DNA of 64,000 nucleotides from Chitinivibrio alkaliphilus ACht1 (GTDB taxonomy: Bacteria; Fibrobacterota; Chitinivibrionia; Chitinivibrionales; Chitinivibrionaceae), in NCBI RefSeq assembly GCF_000474745.1, contig NZ_ASJR01000012.1, positions 19,812 to 83,811 on the forward strand, given 5' to 3'. This document shows positions 17,123 through 25,742 of this stretch, one piece after another; the stretch's first letter is position 1; each line of letters starts with the position of its first letter. Position numbers and translations under genes: made by a program. The notes beneath the pieces are model-generated. The model saw nothing but the letters and a program-made list of their open reading frames with translations. It made no database searches and had not been told where the DNA came from.

Positions 17123-18149
17123 CGTTTCGGCGATAGATATTTCCAGTTTCTTGAAGGACTAAATCGTCTTGTATGGCCAAATAGAGAGGGAGGGAAAAGA
17201 GGGTCTTTTGTCGAAATGACTGGATTCGTTCATCTTCCGTACGCCGGCCTTGAAACCAGTAGTCCGCCAGAAAAACATCTGCCCTGTCACGGGACAGAAA
17301 ACTGCGGTCAACGCGCCCCACCTGTATCATGTGGGTCCCATCCATGCGTTCTCTGGATCGATTCTCCTGGGGAATCAGCCGTGTCTGTATTCCCCGCTGC
17401 TGGAGCTGGAAGGAAAGGGCGACGGCCGTGGCGTAGGTGAGGGGGTCAAAGGAGCTGTAGAGCAGTTCCACTGGAGCTTGGGGGGGAATACCGTGAGGTG
17501 AGGCGAGGATGTATGGCAGAGGTGTTTCACGGGGGAGTATGCGGTCGAGATTTTCTCCTCGCTGTGACAATTGATCTAAGAGAGGTTCTGAGCGAACTAC
17601 TCCCCAGAGAAATTCCCGTTCTTCCTGTGAAAGGCCGTCCCCAAAGGAGAGAAAGAGTATGGCCTCGTCTATCTGCTCCACCTGTTGTGGGCCAATCCGG
17701 CGTTTCATGGCATCAATATTGTCATCTTGATACAGAAGGGTTGCATCAACTCGGTTGAGCGAGAGGGCAATAAGGGGGTCGTACTGCTCCTGATATTCAA
17801 GGCGAATTTCTGCCGCGTAGGGAGGCTGTGTCGTATCAGCGATGGTATACACAATGTTTTTTCCTTCCAGACTACTTCTGTAGCGGTTTTGCAGTCCGGG
17901 AAGATAGGTTATGAGAGCGGGGGCAAAGCCGTGTCGTTTTGGCTCGGTAAGTTGGAGTGTTATGCTGTCATGTGCACCGGGGCGCAGGCCCGTAATTCGT
18001 CCTTGTGTGGAAATATCTTCTATTCCCGTAAGCATGCCAAGAAGGGCCTGAGCGAGGGGGGGGTCTTTTTGAAAGAGCCTGTTCCAGAGGCTTACCAACT
18101 CAATGGTATTGCTCTCTGTGAGAAGATGATGAGAAAAGGAGAGGTGCAC
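17112..18149 (-). CDS. Lipoprotein with solute-binding-protein-like fold, C-terminal fragment (frameshifted)
   Basis: About 345 residues in the -1 frame relative to the N-terminal fragment that follows. The sequence VSLWNRLFQKDP, then a GRITGLRPGAHDSITLQL region and SSFDPLTYATAVALSFQLQQRG, has the look of family 5 (peptide/nickel) extracellular solute-binding proteins, though the match is loose. Coding sequence in this frame begins about 20 codons upstream of the GTG at 18149 (SAPASDDINITQNGREVH). The tract A7/G6 at 18218-18230 is where one added base gives a single lipoprotein of about 500 residues. No ABC permease or ATPase genes are nearby, so a transport role is unproven. Confidence 0.62.
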   Translation of the reverse strand: MHLSFSHHLLTESNTIELVSLWNRLFQKDPPLAQALLGMLTGIEDISTQGRITGLRPGAHDSITLQLTEPKRHGFAPALITYLPGLQNRYRSSLEGKNIVYTIADTTQPPYAAEIRLEYQEQYDPLIALSLNRVDATLLYQDDNIDAMKRRIGPQQVEQIDEAILFLSFGDGLSQEEREFLWGVVRSEPLLDQLSQRGENLDRILPRETPLPYILASPHGIPPQAPVELLYSSFDPLTYATAVALSFQLQQRGIQTRLIPQENRSRERMDGTHMIQVGRVDRSFLSRDRADVFLADYWFQGRRTEDERIQSFRQKTLFSLPLYLAIQDDLVLQETGNIYRRNDDE

Positions 18150-18166
18150 CTCCCGGCCATTTTGTG

Positions 18167-18631
18167 TTATATTGATGTCATCCGAAGCGGGAGCACTAAG
18201 ACTTTGGAAAAGGGAGAGGGGGGAAAAAAAGGGGTGGCAATGCGGATATGTGCTGTGGTATCAAAGCGGTGCGTCGTGTCTTCCCTGTCCCTGACAGAAT
18301 CTTTTTCGGGAAGAAGCTCAAGAAACTCCGCTTCATCGAGAATGGTAAGGGTGTCGTAGTCTGCTCGGGAGATAAAGAGAGTATCCTGCCCCATTTTCCA
18401 TTGTTCCCACATGGCGGGAGATATGGCCTCCTCCATGCGAGAAAGAAAGGCGTGCATGGTACTTTGAGAGTCAAAAAAGAGCCGAAGATTGGGATAGGTA
18501 TGCTCATCTTCAGGAGGTAGCTCTGCATAGGTGGGTTCCACCTCTGGATCGGTACGAGTCAGTTCTACCGTATCCTTGGTACAGGAGATACTTACCAGAA
18601 GGAGGAACATAGAGAATAGTACGGGTTTCAC
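18167..18631 (-). CDS. Lipoprotein with solute-binding-protein-like fold, N-terminal fragment (frameshifted)
   Basis: N-terminal 154 codons of the lipoprotein described in the previous entry. The GTG start has GGGAG six bases upstream. A hydrophobic stretch (FSMFLLLVSIS) is followed by cysteine 17, a plausible though imperfect lipidation site, then an acidic linker. Sequence is sensible up to HIRIATPFFPP. The last dozen residues look random because the frame has slipped at the T7/C6 tract on the coding strand (plus-strand bases 18218-18230). The gene is divergent from the metalloprotease gene. Confidence 0.62.
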   Translation of the reverse strand: MKPVLFSMFLLLVSISCTKDTVELTRTDPEVEPTYAELPPEDEHTYPNLRLFFDSQSTMHAFLSRMEEAISPAMWEQWKMGQDTLFISRADYDTLTILDEAEFLELLPEKDSVRDREDTTHRFDTTAHIRIATPFFPPSPFSKVLVLPLRMTSI

Positions 18632-18811
18632 AGAGATCTCCCTGAAAAAAAAGAGCAGTGATGGTAAAATATTTCATCGGGGGGAGAAGAGAAAAGAAAT
18701 CCGTAATTATTATGCAGATGAGCGGCCTCGGGGCAGTGTGGGAAAAATGTGACAGTGTTGCACGCCATGGCATGGGGGTATAGGTGGTTTTTTTTCTCAA
18801 GTATATAAAAT

Positions 18812-18841
18812 TTGGGCAACGTAATATGTATGCAGTATATT
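18812..18841 (+). promoter_or_regulatory. Possible sigma-70-type promoter of the metalloprotease gene
   Basis: TTGGGC and TATATT are separated by 18 bases, about 40 bases before the start codon, in the AT-rich divergent gap between the lipoprotein and protease genes. The match is only moderate, and gene position is the main support. Confidence 0.3.
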
Positions 18842-18880
18842 ACTACATGGGTATAACAAGTTTTTATGTGAGGAGAATCT

Positions 18881-20950
18881 ATGGTACTGTTTTTTTCTTT
18901 GGTTTTGATGGTTTCTATGACAACATGGGCTGTGCCGGTTCATGACTCCTATGGTGGTGCGGTGGGCTATTCCATGGACAGCGAAGGGGGGCGTTCTAAT
19001 GGGGGGGGGTCTCCTGCAACGGAGGAAGATTCTCTCATACATACTTTTCTGGCTGACGGCAGAGAATACACCCTCAAACTAGAACGATATTCCATACGGG
19101 GAGAACAGTTTGAGGTCATTGTGGAAGAGGAGTCGGGAGAGCGTACCTCCTACACCCCGGGGCCGTCCCGCACGTATTTCGGCACCGTAGCAGGTGATCC
19201 ATACGGATCTGCTGCGGCCATTGTAATGGCCGATGGTTCGGTTCATGCACGGGTGTATCTCAAGGGTGGAGCCACCCTCTTTGTGGTGGATGATTCGGTG
19301 GTGCAGCGCCGTGGCTGGGAAGCTGCAGAGTTTACCTTTCCCGCCACCAATATGGCCCAGTATCGTGATAAATCTTCCACGGATGAGGTGTACTCCTTTA
19401 TACTTGCCGTGGATGCTTCTTATGACTATTATCAAGACTTCTCCACTTCACAGGAGGTTGTGGACTATATTGAGTTTAGCCTTGCGGCGGTACACACTCT
19501 CTATGTGAGAGATGCCATGCTTGCTCCGCGTCTTGGGCAAATCTTGCTGCGGACTTCGCAGGATCACTGTCCCTATGAAGGGCTTGATCAAGGAGACGTC
19601 TTAAGTACCCTGCGAGATATTTGGGGAGATGCCGCGAGTGCCCCTTCCTTTACCAATGTTGCCTACGTTTCATCCCGCTGGGCAGGTATGGCGTATATGC
19701 CGGGTATAGCCTCCATTAATTCCGGGGGAAACGACGGCTATTTTGATGTGATTTTTCGTCATGAACTGGGGCATAACTGGGGCGCGGCTGATTGGCATGC
19801 CGGTAGCAGTGACGGGGGCGTGCCCGAAGGGGCAACAATTATGAGCGGTAACTCCTTTGGACGTATCAGTGGCCCCACGGTACACACCTTCTTATCACAT
19901 CGGGATACCTATTTTTCAGATCGCCACGTTCATCCGGTGGGCCTAGAGGAACGCATTTCCTATCCCCCCTATGCCATGCTTGGCCTGTACGAAATAATGG
20001 AGGGTACAACTGTCTTTGAGCTTGACCCGACGGAAAATGATCATGATGCGAATGGAGACTCCTTGTTCCTTGTTTCTTTCGATTCAACAACGGCCAAGGG
20101 CTTGTCTATCACTTCTTCTGACGCAGGGCTTCCCCAAATTAACCTGGGGGACACCCCTTGGGGGACGGAGGATTTCTTTTTCTACGAAATAGAAAATAGT
20201 CGCGGGCTTCGTGATCGAGGAGTTGTCTACTTTCGTGTTGCTCCTCCCTACAAACGCATCCCTCGGGAGCGACTCTCCATAGAATCGGTGAGTAGCTATC
20301 AGCCCGGCAGTGGCGATGCTTCCCACGTACTGGACGGTGATCTTAGTACAATCTGGCACTCACAGTGGGGCGATAATCCGCCACCCCATGATATTGTTCT
20401 CGCCGTAGATTCTCTGTATACTGTGGGAGGCCTTGAGTATACCCCGCGTCAAGAGGGAGTTAACGGGCGTATTCTTTCCTATGAGGTGTATGCAAGTGTC
20501 GATGGAGAAACGTGGGGAGACCCCCTTGTTGTGGGAGAGTGGGGGAATACCGCTGGGGTGAAAAATGCATATTTCCCAACCCTTGAAGAGGCTCGATACA
20601 TTCGTCTGCGTTCCCTGGAGGGCACGAACAATAATTCCTCGGCCGCGGATATCGGTATTTGGTACATGCCCGATGACACGGACGATCCCGTATCATTACA
20701 GAAATATGAACAGTCCCGGGACAGGGTGCAGATTGCGGTTGGACAAGACAGGCTCTTCCTCTCCCGTCCTTTTTCTGAAACGGTGCAGGGCACTGTCCGT
20801 ACCCCATCGGGACGAACAGTCTATTCTTTTACTGTATCAGCAGGAGCGTCCCAGATCGACCTTCCTTCAGGAATGCTTTCACGCGGGGTGTATCTTATTT
20901 CTCTTGATACACCTCAGGGACACACGATCTCCCGACTCATAACTCCCTAA
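18881..20950 (+). CDS. Secreted metzincin metalloprotease with discoidin-like and T9SS-like C-terminal domains
   Basis: A 689-residue exported zinc protease. A signal peptide (about 1-17) and a prodomain-like region come first. The catalytic domain has HELGHNWGAAD at residues 294-304 (HExxHxxGxxD, metzincin zinc site) and a Met-turn ATIMSG about 20 residues later. Next come an Ig/cadherin-like stretch (about 365-450) and a discoidin/F5-8C-like domain (about 465-600, with ASHVLDGDLSTIWHS). The last 70 residues end GVYLISL...TISRLITP, resembling the C-terminal sorting domain recognised by type IX secretion. ATG 18881 has GGAG five bases upstream. It likely degrades external protein; binding of glycans is inferred from the discoidin-like domain. 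It has its own terminator. Confidence 0.85.
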   Translation: MVLFFSLVLMVSMTTWAVPVHDSYGGAVGYSMDSEGGRSNGGGSPATEEDSLIHTFLADGREYTLKLERYSIRGEQFEVIVEEESGERTSYTPGPSRTYFGTVAGDPYGSAAAIVMADGSVHARVYLKGGATLFVVDDSVVQRRGWEAAEFTFPATNMAQYRDKSSTDEVYSFILAVDASYDYYQDFSTSQEVVDYIEFSLAAVHTLYVRDAMLAPRLGQILLRTSQDHCPYEGLDQGDVLSTLRDIWGDAASAPSFTNVAYVSSRWAGMAYMPGIASINSGGNDGYFDVIFRHELGHNWGAADWHAGSSDGGVPEGATIMSGNSFGRISGPTVHTFLSHRDTYFSDRHVHPVGLEERISYPPYAMLGLYEIMEGTTVFELDPTENDHDANGDSLFLVSFDSTTAKGLSITSSDAGLPQINLGDTPWGTEDFFFYEIENSRGLRDRGVVYFRVAPPYKRIPRERLSIESVSSYQPGSGDASHVLDGDLSTIWHSQWGDNPPPHDIVLAVDSLYTVGGLEYTPRQEGVNGRILSYEVYASVDGETWGDPLVVGEWGNTAGVKNAYFPTLEEARYIRLRSLEGTNNNSSAADIGIWYMPDDTDDPVSLQKYEQSRDRVQIAVGQDRLFLSRPFSETVQGTVRTPSGRTVYSFTVSAGASQIDLPSGMLSRGVYLISLDTPQGHTISRLITP

Positions 20951-20980
20951 GGACGTGGGTACTGGTGCATATTTCGTCTT

Positions 20981-21012
20981 GGCCTCGTTGTAAACGAGGC
21001 CTTAATTTTTTC
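20981..21012 (+). terminator. Rho-independent terminator of the metalloprotease gene
   Basis: Nine-base-pair perfect stem (GGCCTCGTT with AACGAGGCC, loop GTA) followed by TTAATTTTTT, starting 30 bases after the protease stop codon. Confidence 0.9.
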
Positions 21013-21750
21013 TTCAGCTCCCGCCTTGTGTGTACACGAGGCACACCAGCCCCTTTGATGCATCTAACTTATGTCTGTGGTGAAAAAAATGCACTTACCA
21101 AGAGCCTCGGAAACAAGACGGGATATCCTAAAAAAACACGGTATCGACGGTTCTTGTATGTCCTATGCCATTTTCTTTTGTTGGTGCATTAGAACTTTTA
21201 GCTTCTTCGATGATTGCTGATCATTTTTTTCCGAATCGCTCACAATCAAGAAAATGTTTGTGAACTCCATTATACGATATCGATAGAAGAAACTATTTCA
21301 GGAAAAAAAGATCATCGGTCATTATCACCCTGAGAAAATAACAAGCCAATATAAAAACAATAAGGTTTGGAACGAACCACGAAATACTTATGAATAACCT
21401 TCAATGTATCCACCGTTTAAGAATGTTCGTGTACCCCCTCATACAAACATCTTCTGAAGCAGGCAGCGCTTCTACTCTTTGCGCTCATCCAGCTCTTTTT
21501 CCAGGTCGGTGTCGTTGATTGAGACCCTCCCGCAAATGGTGGACATATAGTTAAAAATGGGGATGTAACTCTCCAGTGTCAGCCAGCAAAGACAATACGA
21601 TGTTTTTCAACAAGCCGTATATAAAACAAGAGCATCTTGAAACGGTACTATCGATTGTTTCATTGGAACCCTCTAAATGCGCAGTGAGCCGTAAACCAGG
21701 TTTGTGCAGTGATTATTCAATCCGTTCTGTTATGTATAGAGTCGGTTTTG
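21013..21750. other. Non-coding gap of about 740 bases
   Basis: No supportable gene. Short frames exist on both strands but have no ribosome sites or recognisable sequence. One 24-codon minus-strand frame (21472-21546) has an amphipathic acidic end (TDLEKELDERKE) that could be a relic of a larger gene. The region is AT-rich, with no tRNA, terminal inverted repeats or transposase remnants that I can identify. Confidence 0.5.
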
Positions 21751-22656
21751 TTATGAATTGATCAATGGTAGGATATTCACGCAAGGGTTTTGGGATACAT
21801 CAATACCGAGAATGGATGGCATTTTTGTAATGGTTTTGGGTAGTTGTGTTAGTTCATTATTCGATAGATAGAGATAGGTTAAGCGCTTCATTGTATACAC
21901 GTCAGGTGGTAGCAACTGCAACCTATTGGAATAGATTGAGAGGATTTCTAATTCTGGCAGGCCTATCAGTTCTGGGGGAAAGGAGGTATAGGAATTGTTT
22001 GAAATATTTAACCGTCTTAGTGCTTTGAGGTTTCTAAACTCTTCCGGCAATTCATATAATTGATTTCCAAAAAGAGAAAGTTCTTGAAGATTGACAAGCC
22101 CCGCAATTTCAGGTGGTAGTTCTGTGATATTCAGAGAGTTTAGATTAAGAGTAGTAAGATTCTTGAGAGACCAGATATTTGACGGGAGCACGAGGTTATC
22201 ATTCTCTGCCAAAGAGAGAACTTCCAACTTCTGCAGAGCGCCAATTTCTTGGGATATTTCCGTGATTTTTCCATAAGAGAGTCGTAGTATCACAAGATTA
22301 CGGAGATTCTCGATTCCCGACGGTATTGATCCTATGGTATTGGTATGAAGTGTGAGGGTTTCAAGGTTTTGTAGGGAGAGAATCTCCCCGGGAAAGGAGG
22401 TGAAAGAATTATTATCTAAATACAATTCGGTAAGCGTGGTAAGTGAACTCATTTCAGAGGGAAGTTTGCCTAATCTGTTCGATGAGATGTCTAATTTTCT
22501 CAGATGCGAGAGATTTGATATAGTATGAGGAAGGGCGGATATTCTGTTTGATGCAAGGGATAGGTTCGTCAATGCCCTAAGGTCTCCGATTTCTTCGGGT
22601 AACTCCGTAAGTATATTGCGATTGTGAGGTGAAGAGATACTTCCTGCTCCCCGCAT
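21751..22656 (-). CDS. Leucine-rich-repeat protein, main repeat part (frame-disrupted gene)
   Basis: About 301 residues made of some 12 leucine-rich repeats of 23 residues with the bacterial/plant-like consensus L-x-x-L-x-L-x-x-N-x-(I/L)-x-x-L-P-x-x-I. It ends soon after the last repeat with a cysteine-containing cap (SQNPCVNILPL). The true N-terminus is the exported fragment at 22759-23088, which is in the same frame but separated by a stop. Between 22740 and 22800 the natural LRR sequence (GISTLPRDMANLKSLQ) sits in another frame. Two compensating one-base changes would therefore give one exported LRR protein of about 446 residues. Likely a surface binding protein; ligand unknown. Confidence 0.78.
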   Translation of the reverse strand: MRGAGSISSPHNRNILTELPEEIGDLRALTNLSLASNRISALPHTISNLSHLRKLDISSNRLGKLPSEMSSLTTLTELYLDNNSFTSFPGEILSLQNLETLTLHTNTIGSIPSGIENLRNLVILRLSYGKITEISQEIGALQKLEVLSLAENDNLVLPSNIWSLKNLTTLNLNSLNITELPPEIAGLVNLQELSLFGNQLYELPEEFRNLKALRRLNISNNSYTSFPPELIGLPELEILSIYSNRLQLLPPDVYTMKRLTYLYLSNNELTQLPKTITKMPSILGIDVSQNPCVNILPLINS

Positions 22657-22758
22657 TGCGGGTGCTCCAAATCCTGTTTGAAACGGGGGGAGTGCATCAT
22701 GCCTCCTAGTATCGTTGCCCTTGGTACCATTTGAAAGGTCCAGCTTTTTGAAGTGATT

Positions 22759-23088
22759 TCAAGTTGGCCATATCTCTCGGAAGAGTGGAAATACCAGCCT
22801 TGGAAGTATCAGTGCTTCGACGCGTCCCAGAGAGTTAATAGAGACGCCTTCCCACGTCGTGATGGGAGTTGTAACATCCAATGATTCGAGAACGCTTGGT
22901 GTTGTATCATTGGGAAAAAGAAAACATCTTACTGATGATGTTTGCGTTTCGTTTCCCCTATTTTCAGTTTGAATTGCCACCAATGCTAAGGAGTCCCCTT
23001 GGCGACTATCGATATTCTGCCCATAGACTGCAGATCCAATCAGCAAAAACAGCAGGCAGATCTGTATTATAGGAATGTTTCCATGCAT
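22759..23088 (-). CDS. Leucine-rich-repeat protein, exported N-terminal fragment (frame-disrupted gene)
   Basis: Signal peptide (about 1-23, IIQICLLFLLIGSAVYG) followed by a short domain ending ITTWEGVSINSLGRVEALIL. This W-x-G-V...G-R-V-x-x-L-x-L pattern is the classical cap that precedes leucine-rich repeats. After LILP the frame becomes nonsense and stops at 22759, while the expected first repeat continues in the -1 frame (see previous entry). The piece alone would be a useless exported stub, so I regard it as the 5' part of a single disrupted gene. Confidence 0.7.
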   Translation of the reverse strand: MHGNIPIIQICLLFLLIGSAVYGQNIDSRQGDSLALVAIQTENRGNETQTSSVRCFLFPNDTTPSVLESLDVTTPITTWEGVSINSLGRVEALILPRLVFPLFREIWPT

Positions 23089-23442
23089 GATAATTCCTTT
23101 CTCGTAGATGGATTATATATATACCGTTGCAGATTATGATCACTGGAAGTAGTCATGCGTAGCGCATGGGGAGTATATATCATCACAGGACTTTGAAAAA
23201 TGGGAGGAGTAGTTGTACACATTGACCTGCTCCTCCTTTGTCTGGTTAGATATACTGCGTATCCGTAGGTAAGATACATGATGTATACTTATCCCAGTAT
23301 ATACCATGGTGGTAAGAATTAAAAATTCTCTGTTTCAAGGGCGGGGGCATCTTTAACTGGCGGTGCTCTCGTGATTATTTGCGACGAAAAATTATCGGTA
23401 GGGGAAAAGTAACCGTGTGAGGATGACTCACCTATCAGTACC
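23089..23442. other. Non-coding gap between LRR gene and PpiC terminator
   Basis: About 350 bases upstream of the LRR gene without a supportable gene. It is AT-rich and contains several TATATAC-like stretches (for example 23111-23123 and 23296-23303) that could include the LRR promoter, but I cannot assign one. Confidence 0.45.
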
Positions 23443-23475
23443 TAAAAAAAAGAACTCCCGGAATGGGGAGTTCTT
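23443..23475 (-). terminator. Rho-independent terminator of the PpiC gene
   Basis: Stem AAGAACTCCC pairing with GGGAGTTCTT, 24 bases after the stop codon of the minus-strand isomerase gene. On the minus strand it is followed by a run of eight Ts. Confidence 0.88.
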
Positions 23476-23498
23476 GTATGAGCCTTGATACCCTCTTC

Positions 23499-24344
23499 TT
23501 AGGCATAGGTCACGGTATATTTTTTGCGAAGCTCCTTAATCAGCTCTGCAATAATCTCTTGGCTTTTTTGCCGGGTGAGAAACTCTTTAATTTGATCCTT
23601 TGCCTCTTCAAAGGAAAGATCCTTTGATGGCCGGTGATCTGTCTTTTTGATAATATGGTATCCAAAGGGAGTTTCTACGGGAGCACTCACTTCACCAATA
23701 GAAAGATCGAGCACTGCTTTTTCAAAGGCAGGGACCATTTGGCCCGTCCCAAACCACTCTAAATCACCACCCTTTTTTCCAGAAGGACAGTCTGAGTGCT
23801 CTTGCGCCATCTCATCAAAGGAGGCACCGGCATCTATTTTTCCATGGATCTCTTCGGCAGTCTCACGAGGCCGTTCTGTATCTGAAGAGATGAGGATGTG
23901 TTGAGCGCGGAGGGCTTCACCGCTTTTCATACGCTCCTTATTTTGCTCATAAAAGGCGTGTAAGTCATCCTCCGTAAGGGAGAGCTTTTGTTGTACCTCA
24001 TCTTCGGCGGTAAGTTGGCCAGACATGTCACGGCGCATGTTTTCTGCAATGGTATCCACCGTTACATCACTGTCTGCAAGCATTTCAACAACTTTCTCTT
24101 TGCCGCCATATTGTGCATAGAGCTGTTCCATTTGGCGCTCTACCATTTCATCGGTAACGCTGAGGTTACGATGAATGCTCTCTTCCTGAAGTAAGCTGTT
24201 TTCGATAAGGTTTTCAAGAAGCATGTTCCGCTCTTCTTCTGTCACGGATTCTTTCTTATTTTGCTGCTTAAAGGCTTGTTCCATGCGATCAAGATCGTCA
24301 CGGGTAATTTCTCGGTTCTCTACCCAAGCTACTGCTTCTGCCAT
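23499..24344 (-). CDS. Parvulin-type peptidyl-prolyl isomerase without signal peptide
   Basis: A 281-residue SurA/PpiC-like protein. An N-terminal helical chaperone part (about 1-140, starting VAWVENREITRDDLDRM) is followed by one parvulin domain (about 145-240) with AQHILISS, SDCPSGKKGGDLEWFGTGQMVPAFE and PVETPFGYHIIK. It would catalyse cis-trans isomerisation of prolyl bonds and assist folding. Unlike SurA or PrsA it starts directly with the mature-like sequence and has no export signal. The ATG at 24344 has AAAGGA six bases upstream, so the short N-terminus looks real and the protein may act in the cytoplasm. It ends in its own terminator. Confidence 0.88.
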   Translation of the reverse strand: MAEAVAWVENREITRDDLDRMEQAFKQQNKKESVTEEERNMLLENLIENSLLQEESIHRNLSVTDEMVERQMEQLYAQYGGKEKVVEMLADSDVTVDTIAENMRRDMSGQLTAEDEVQQKLSLTEDDLHAFYEQNKERMKSGEALRAQHILISSDTERPRETAEEIHGKIDAGASFDEMAQEHSDCPSGKKGGDLEWFGTGQMVPAFEKAVLDLSIGEVSAPVETPFGYHIIKKTDHRPSKDLSFEEAKDQIKEFLTRQKSQEIIAELIKELRKKYTVTYA

Positions 24345-24469
24345 TTTTCATCCTTTATTGAAACAAAGACACGTGGCAAAAAGATATGTTCTGTGCAAAA
24401 GAAAGACTCAGGAAATTACAAAAAAGAGGAAATTGTGCAGGGAGAAGAACGTCGCGAATGTGTAGGGCT

Positions 24470-24835
24470 TTAGAGTTCCGCAATTGTTTCTATAAATTCA
24501 CGATACCCAAAAGGTTTTATCAGGTATCCTGCAACACCGTGGAGCATGGCGCGGGAGATGCGATCGAAGTCTTCGGGGCTGTCCGCGGCAGAACTAATGA
24601 TGATTTGTGCGTCAGGATACACCGATAAGAGATCCATGGCCGCCTCGTCGCCGCTGATATAGGGCATGTGCAAATCAATGACCGTAAGATCTGGGGTGTG
24701 TTCCTCGTAAAGTCGTACGAGGCTTTGGCCATCCGTACCGAAGGAGATGGCAACGGAGGGAAAATATTTTTGAAAGTATGATTTGAGTACCGTGCGTTGC
24801 ACAGAACTGTCATCAATCAGTAGTACCGATTTCAT
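24470..24835 (-). CDS. Single-domain response regulator (CheY-like receiver)
   Basis: A 121-residue stand-alone receiver domain. Visible are the acidic pair LLIDDSS near residue 9, the phospho-acceptor aspartate in LTVIDLHMP (about residue 52), the serine of IIISSA, and the conserved lysine of YLIKPFG. There is no output domain, so it must act by protein contact, as CheY does, or as a phosphorelay carrier. The ATG at 24835 begins at the conserved strand; a start seven codons upstream is also possible. No histidine kinase or chemotaxis gene is in the window, so its partner is unknown. Confidence 0.85.
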   Translation of the reverse strand: MKSVLLIDDSSVQRTVLKSYFQKYFPSVAISFGTDGQSLVRLYEEHTPDLTVIDLHMPYISGDEAAMDLLSVYPDAQIIISSAADSPEDFDRISRAMLHGVAGYLIKPFGYREFIETIAEL

Positions 24836-24921
24836 TGTCGCCCCGAAAAAGAACAATATAGTATATTTTCGGATACCCTGTGAAAATAGTATGCCTTTTT
24901 ATTTCTTCCCTGTGGACATTT

Positions 24922-25689
24922 TTACCGTGTCCGTGGAAGAAGGCATATAGAGTAGGCTCCAGCAATACAGAGACCACCCAGTATATTGCCCAGAGTAACG
25001 GGGATGAGATTTGCCATGCATTGTTTTGTTGTCAGTAAGTCGCTGTTAATCAGTGGGATAAGAAATATTGGCATGTTTGCTATGCTGTGTTCGAAACGAG
25101 CCACCATAAAGGCGAAGACAGCCCAGTAGAGAAGCAGAATTTTTGCGGTCTCATAGTTTGTTCTCGCTGCTGCCCACACACCGAGACAGATACAGATATT
25201 ACAGAGGATGCCTCGAAAAAAGAGGGGAAGGAAGGTATAGTGTGCCTTGTTAGAGGCCAGTTGTTCAATAGCACTCAAGGATTCATGACCTGGTAAAAAG
25301 AGCCCGGCTTGCTGTATGAGCAGAGCCGTAAGGATGACACCCGCAGCGTTTGCCAGATAACAGACGGTGCAGAGGTAGATGCTTCTTGGCAGAGAGATTT
25401 GTTTGTGCAGATAGGTAATTCCCACGGCTAGGATTGTGCTTGTAAAGAGTTCCGCTCCGGCGATTACAATGAAGGAGAGCGCAAAGGGAAAGATAAGCAG
25501 GGGAAGAAAGCTTTGGAGAGGAGACGAAGCGGGCACCATGGCAGTGGCAGAAAAGCTTACGGCAATACCCATGGTGATGTACATACCAGCGAGCATGGCG
25601 TATATCCAGTAGCTGAGGGGGCTTTCTTGGAGAAGTGCTGCTTTTGTTTTACCGCTTTGGGTGAAGTAGTGGAGGGTTTCCTGATACAC
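24922..25689 (-). CDS. Formate/nitrite transporter family channel
   Basis: A 255-residue inner-membrane protein of the FNT family (FocA/NirC) with six hydrophobic segments. Diagnostic sequences are GAELFTST near residue 79, the GILCNICICLGVWAA broken helix with its paired small residues, and FEHSIANM, which matches the central pore-histidine region of the family. The GTG start at 25689 has AAGGA eight bases upstream. It would move formate, nitrite or a related small anion; formate would fit fermentative metabolism, but no neighbour decides between them. Confidence 0.88.
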   Translation of the reverse strand: MYQETLHYFTQSGKTKAALLQESPLSYWIYAMLAGMYITMGIAVSFSATAMVPASSPLQSFLPLLIFPFALSFIVIAGAELFTSTILAVGITYLHKQISLPRSIYLCTVCYLANAAGVILTALLIQQAGLFLPGHESLSAIEQLASNKAHYTFLPLFFRGILCNICICLGVWAAARTNYETAKILLLYWAVFAFMVARFEHSIANMPIFLIPLINSDLLTTKQCMANLIPVTLGNILGGLCIAGAYSICLLPRTR

Positions 25690-25742
25690 GAAGCTATTCC
25701 TTAAAAAAAGGAAAATACATTATGTGAAAAAGATAACAAAAA

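Noticed and set aside
21472..21546. 24-codon acidic frame in the 800-base gap
   Set aside because: Too short, no ribosome site, no neighbours; at best a relic.
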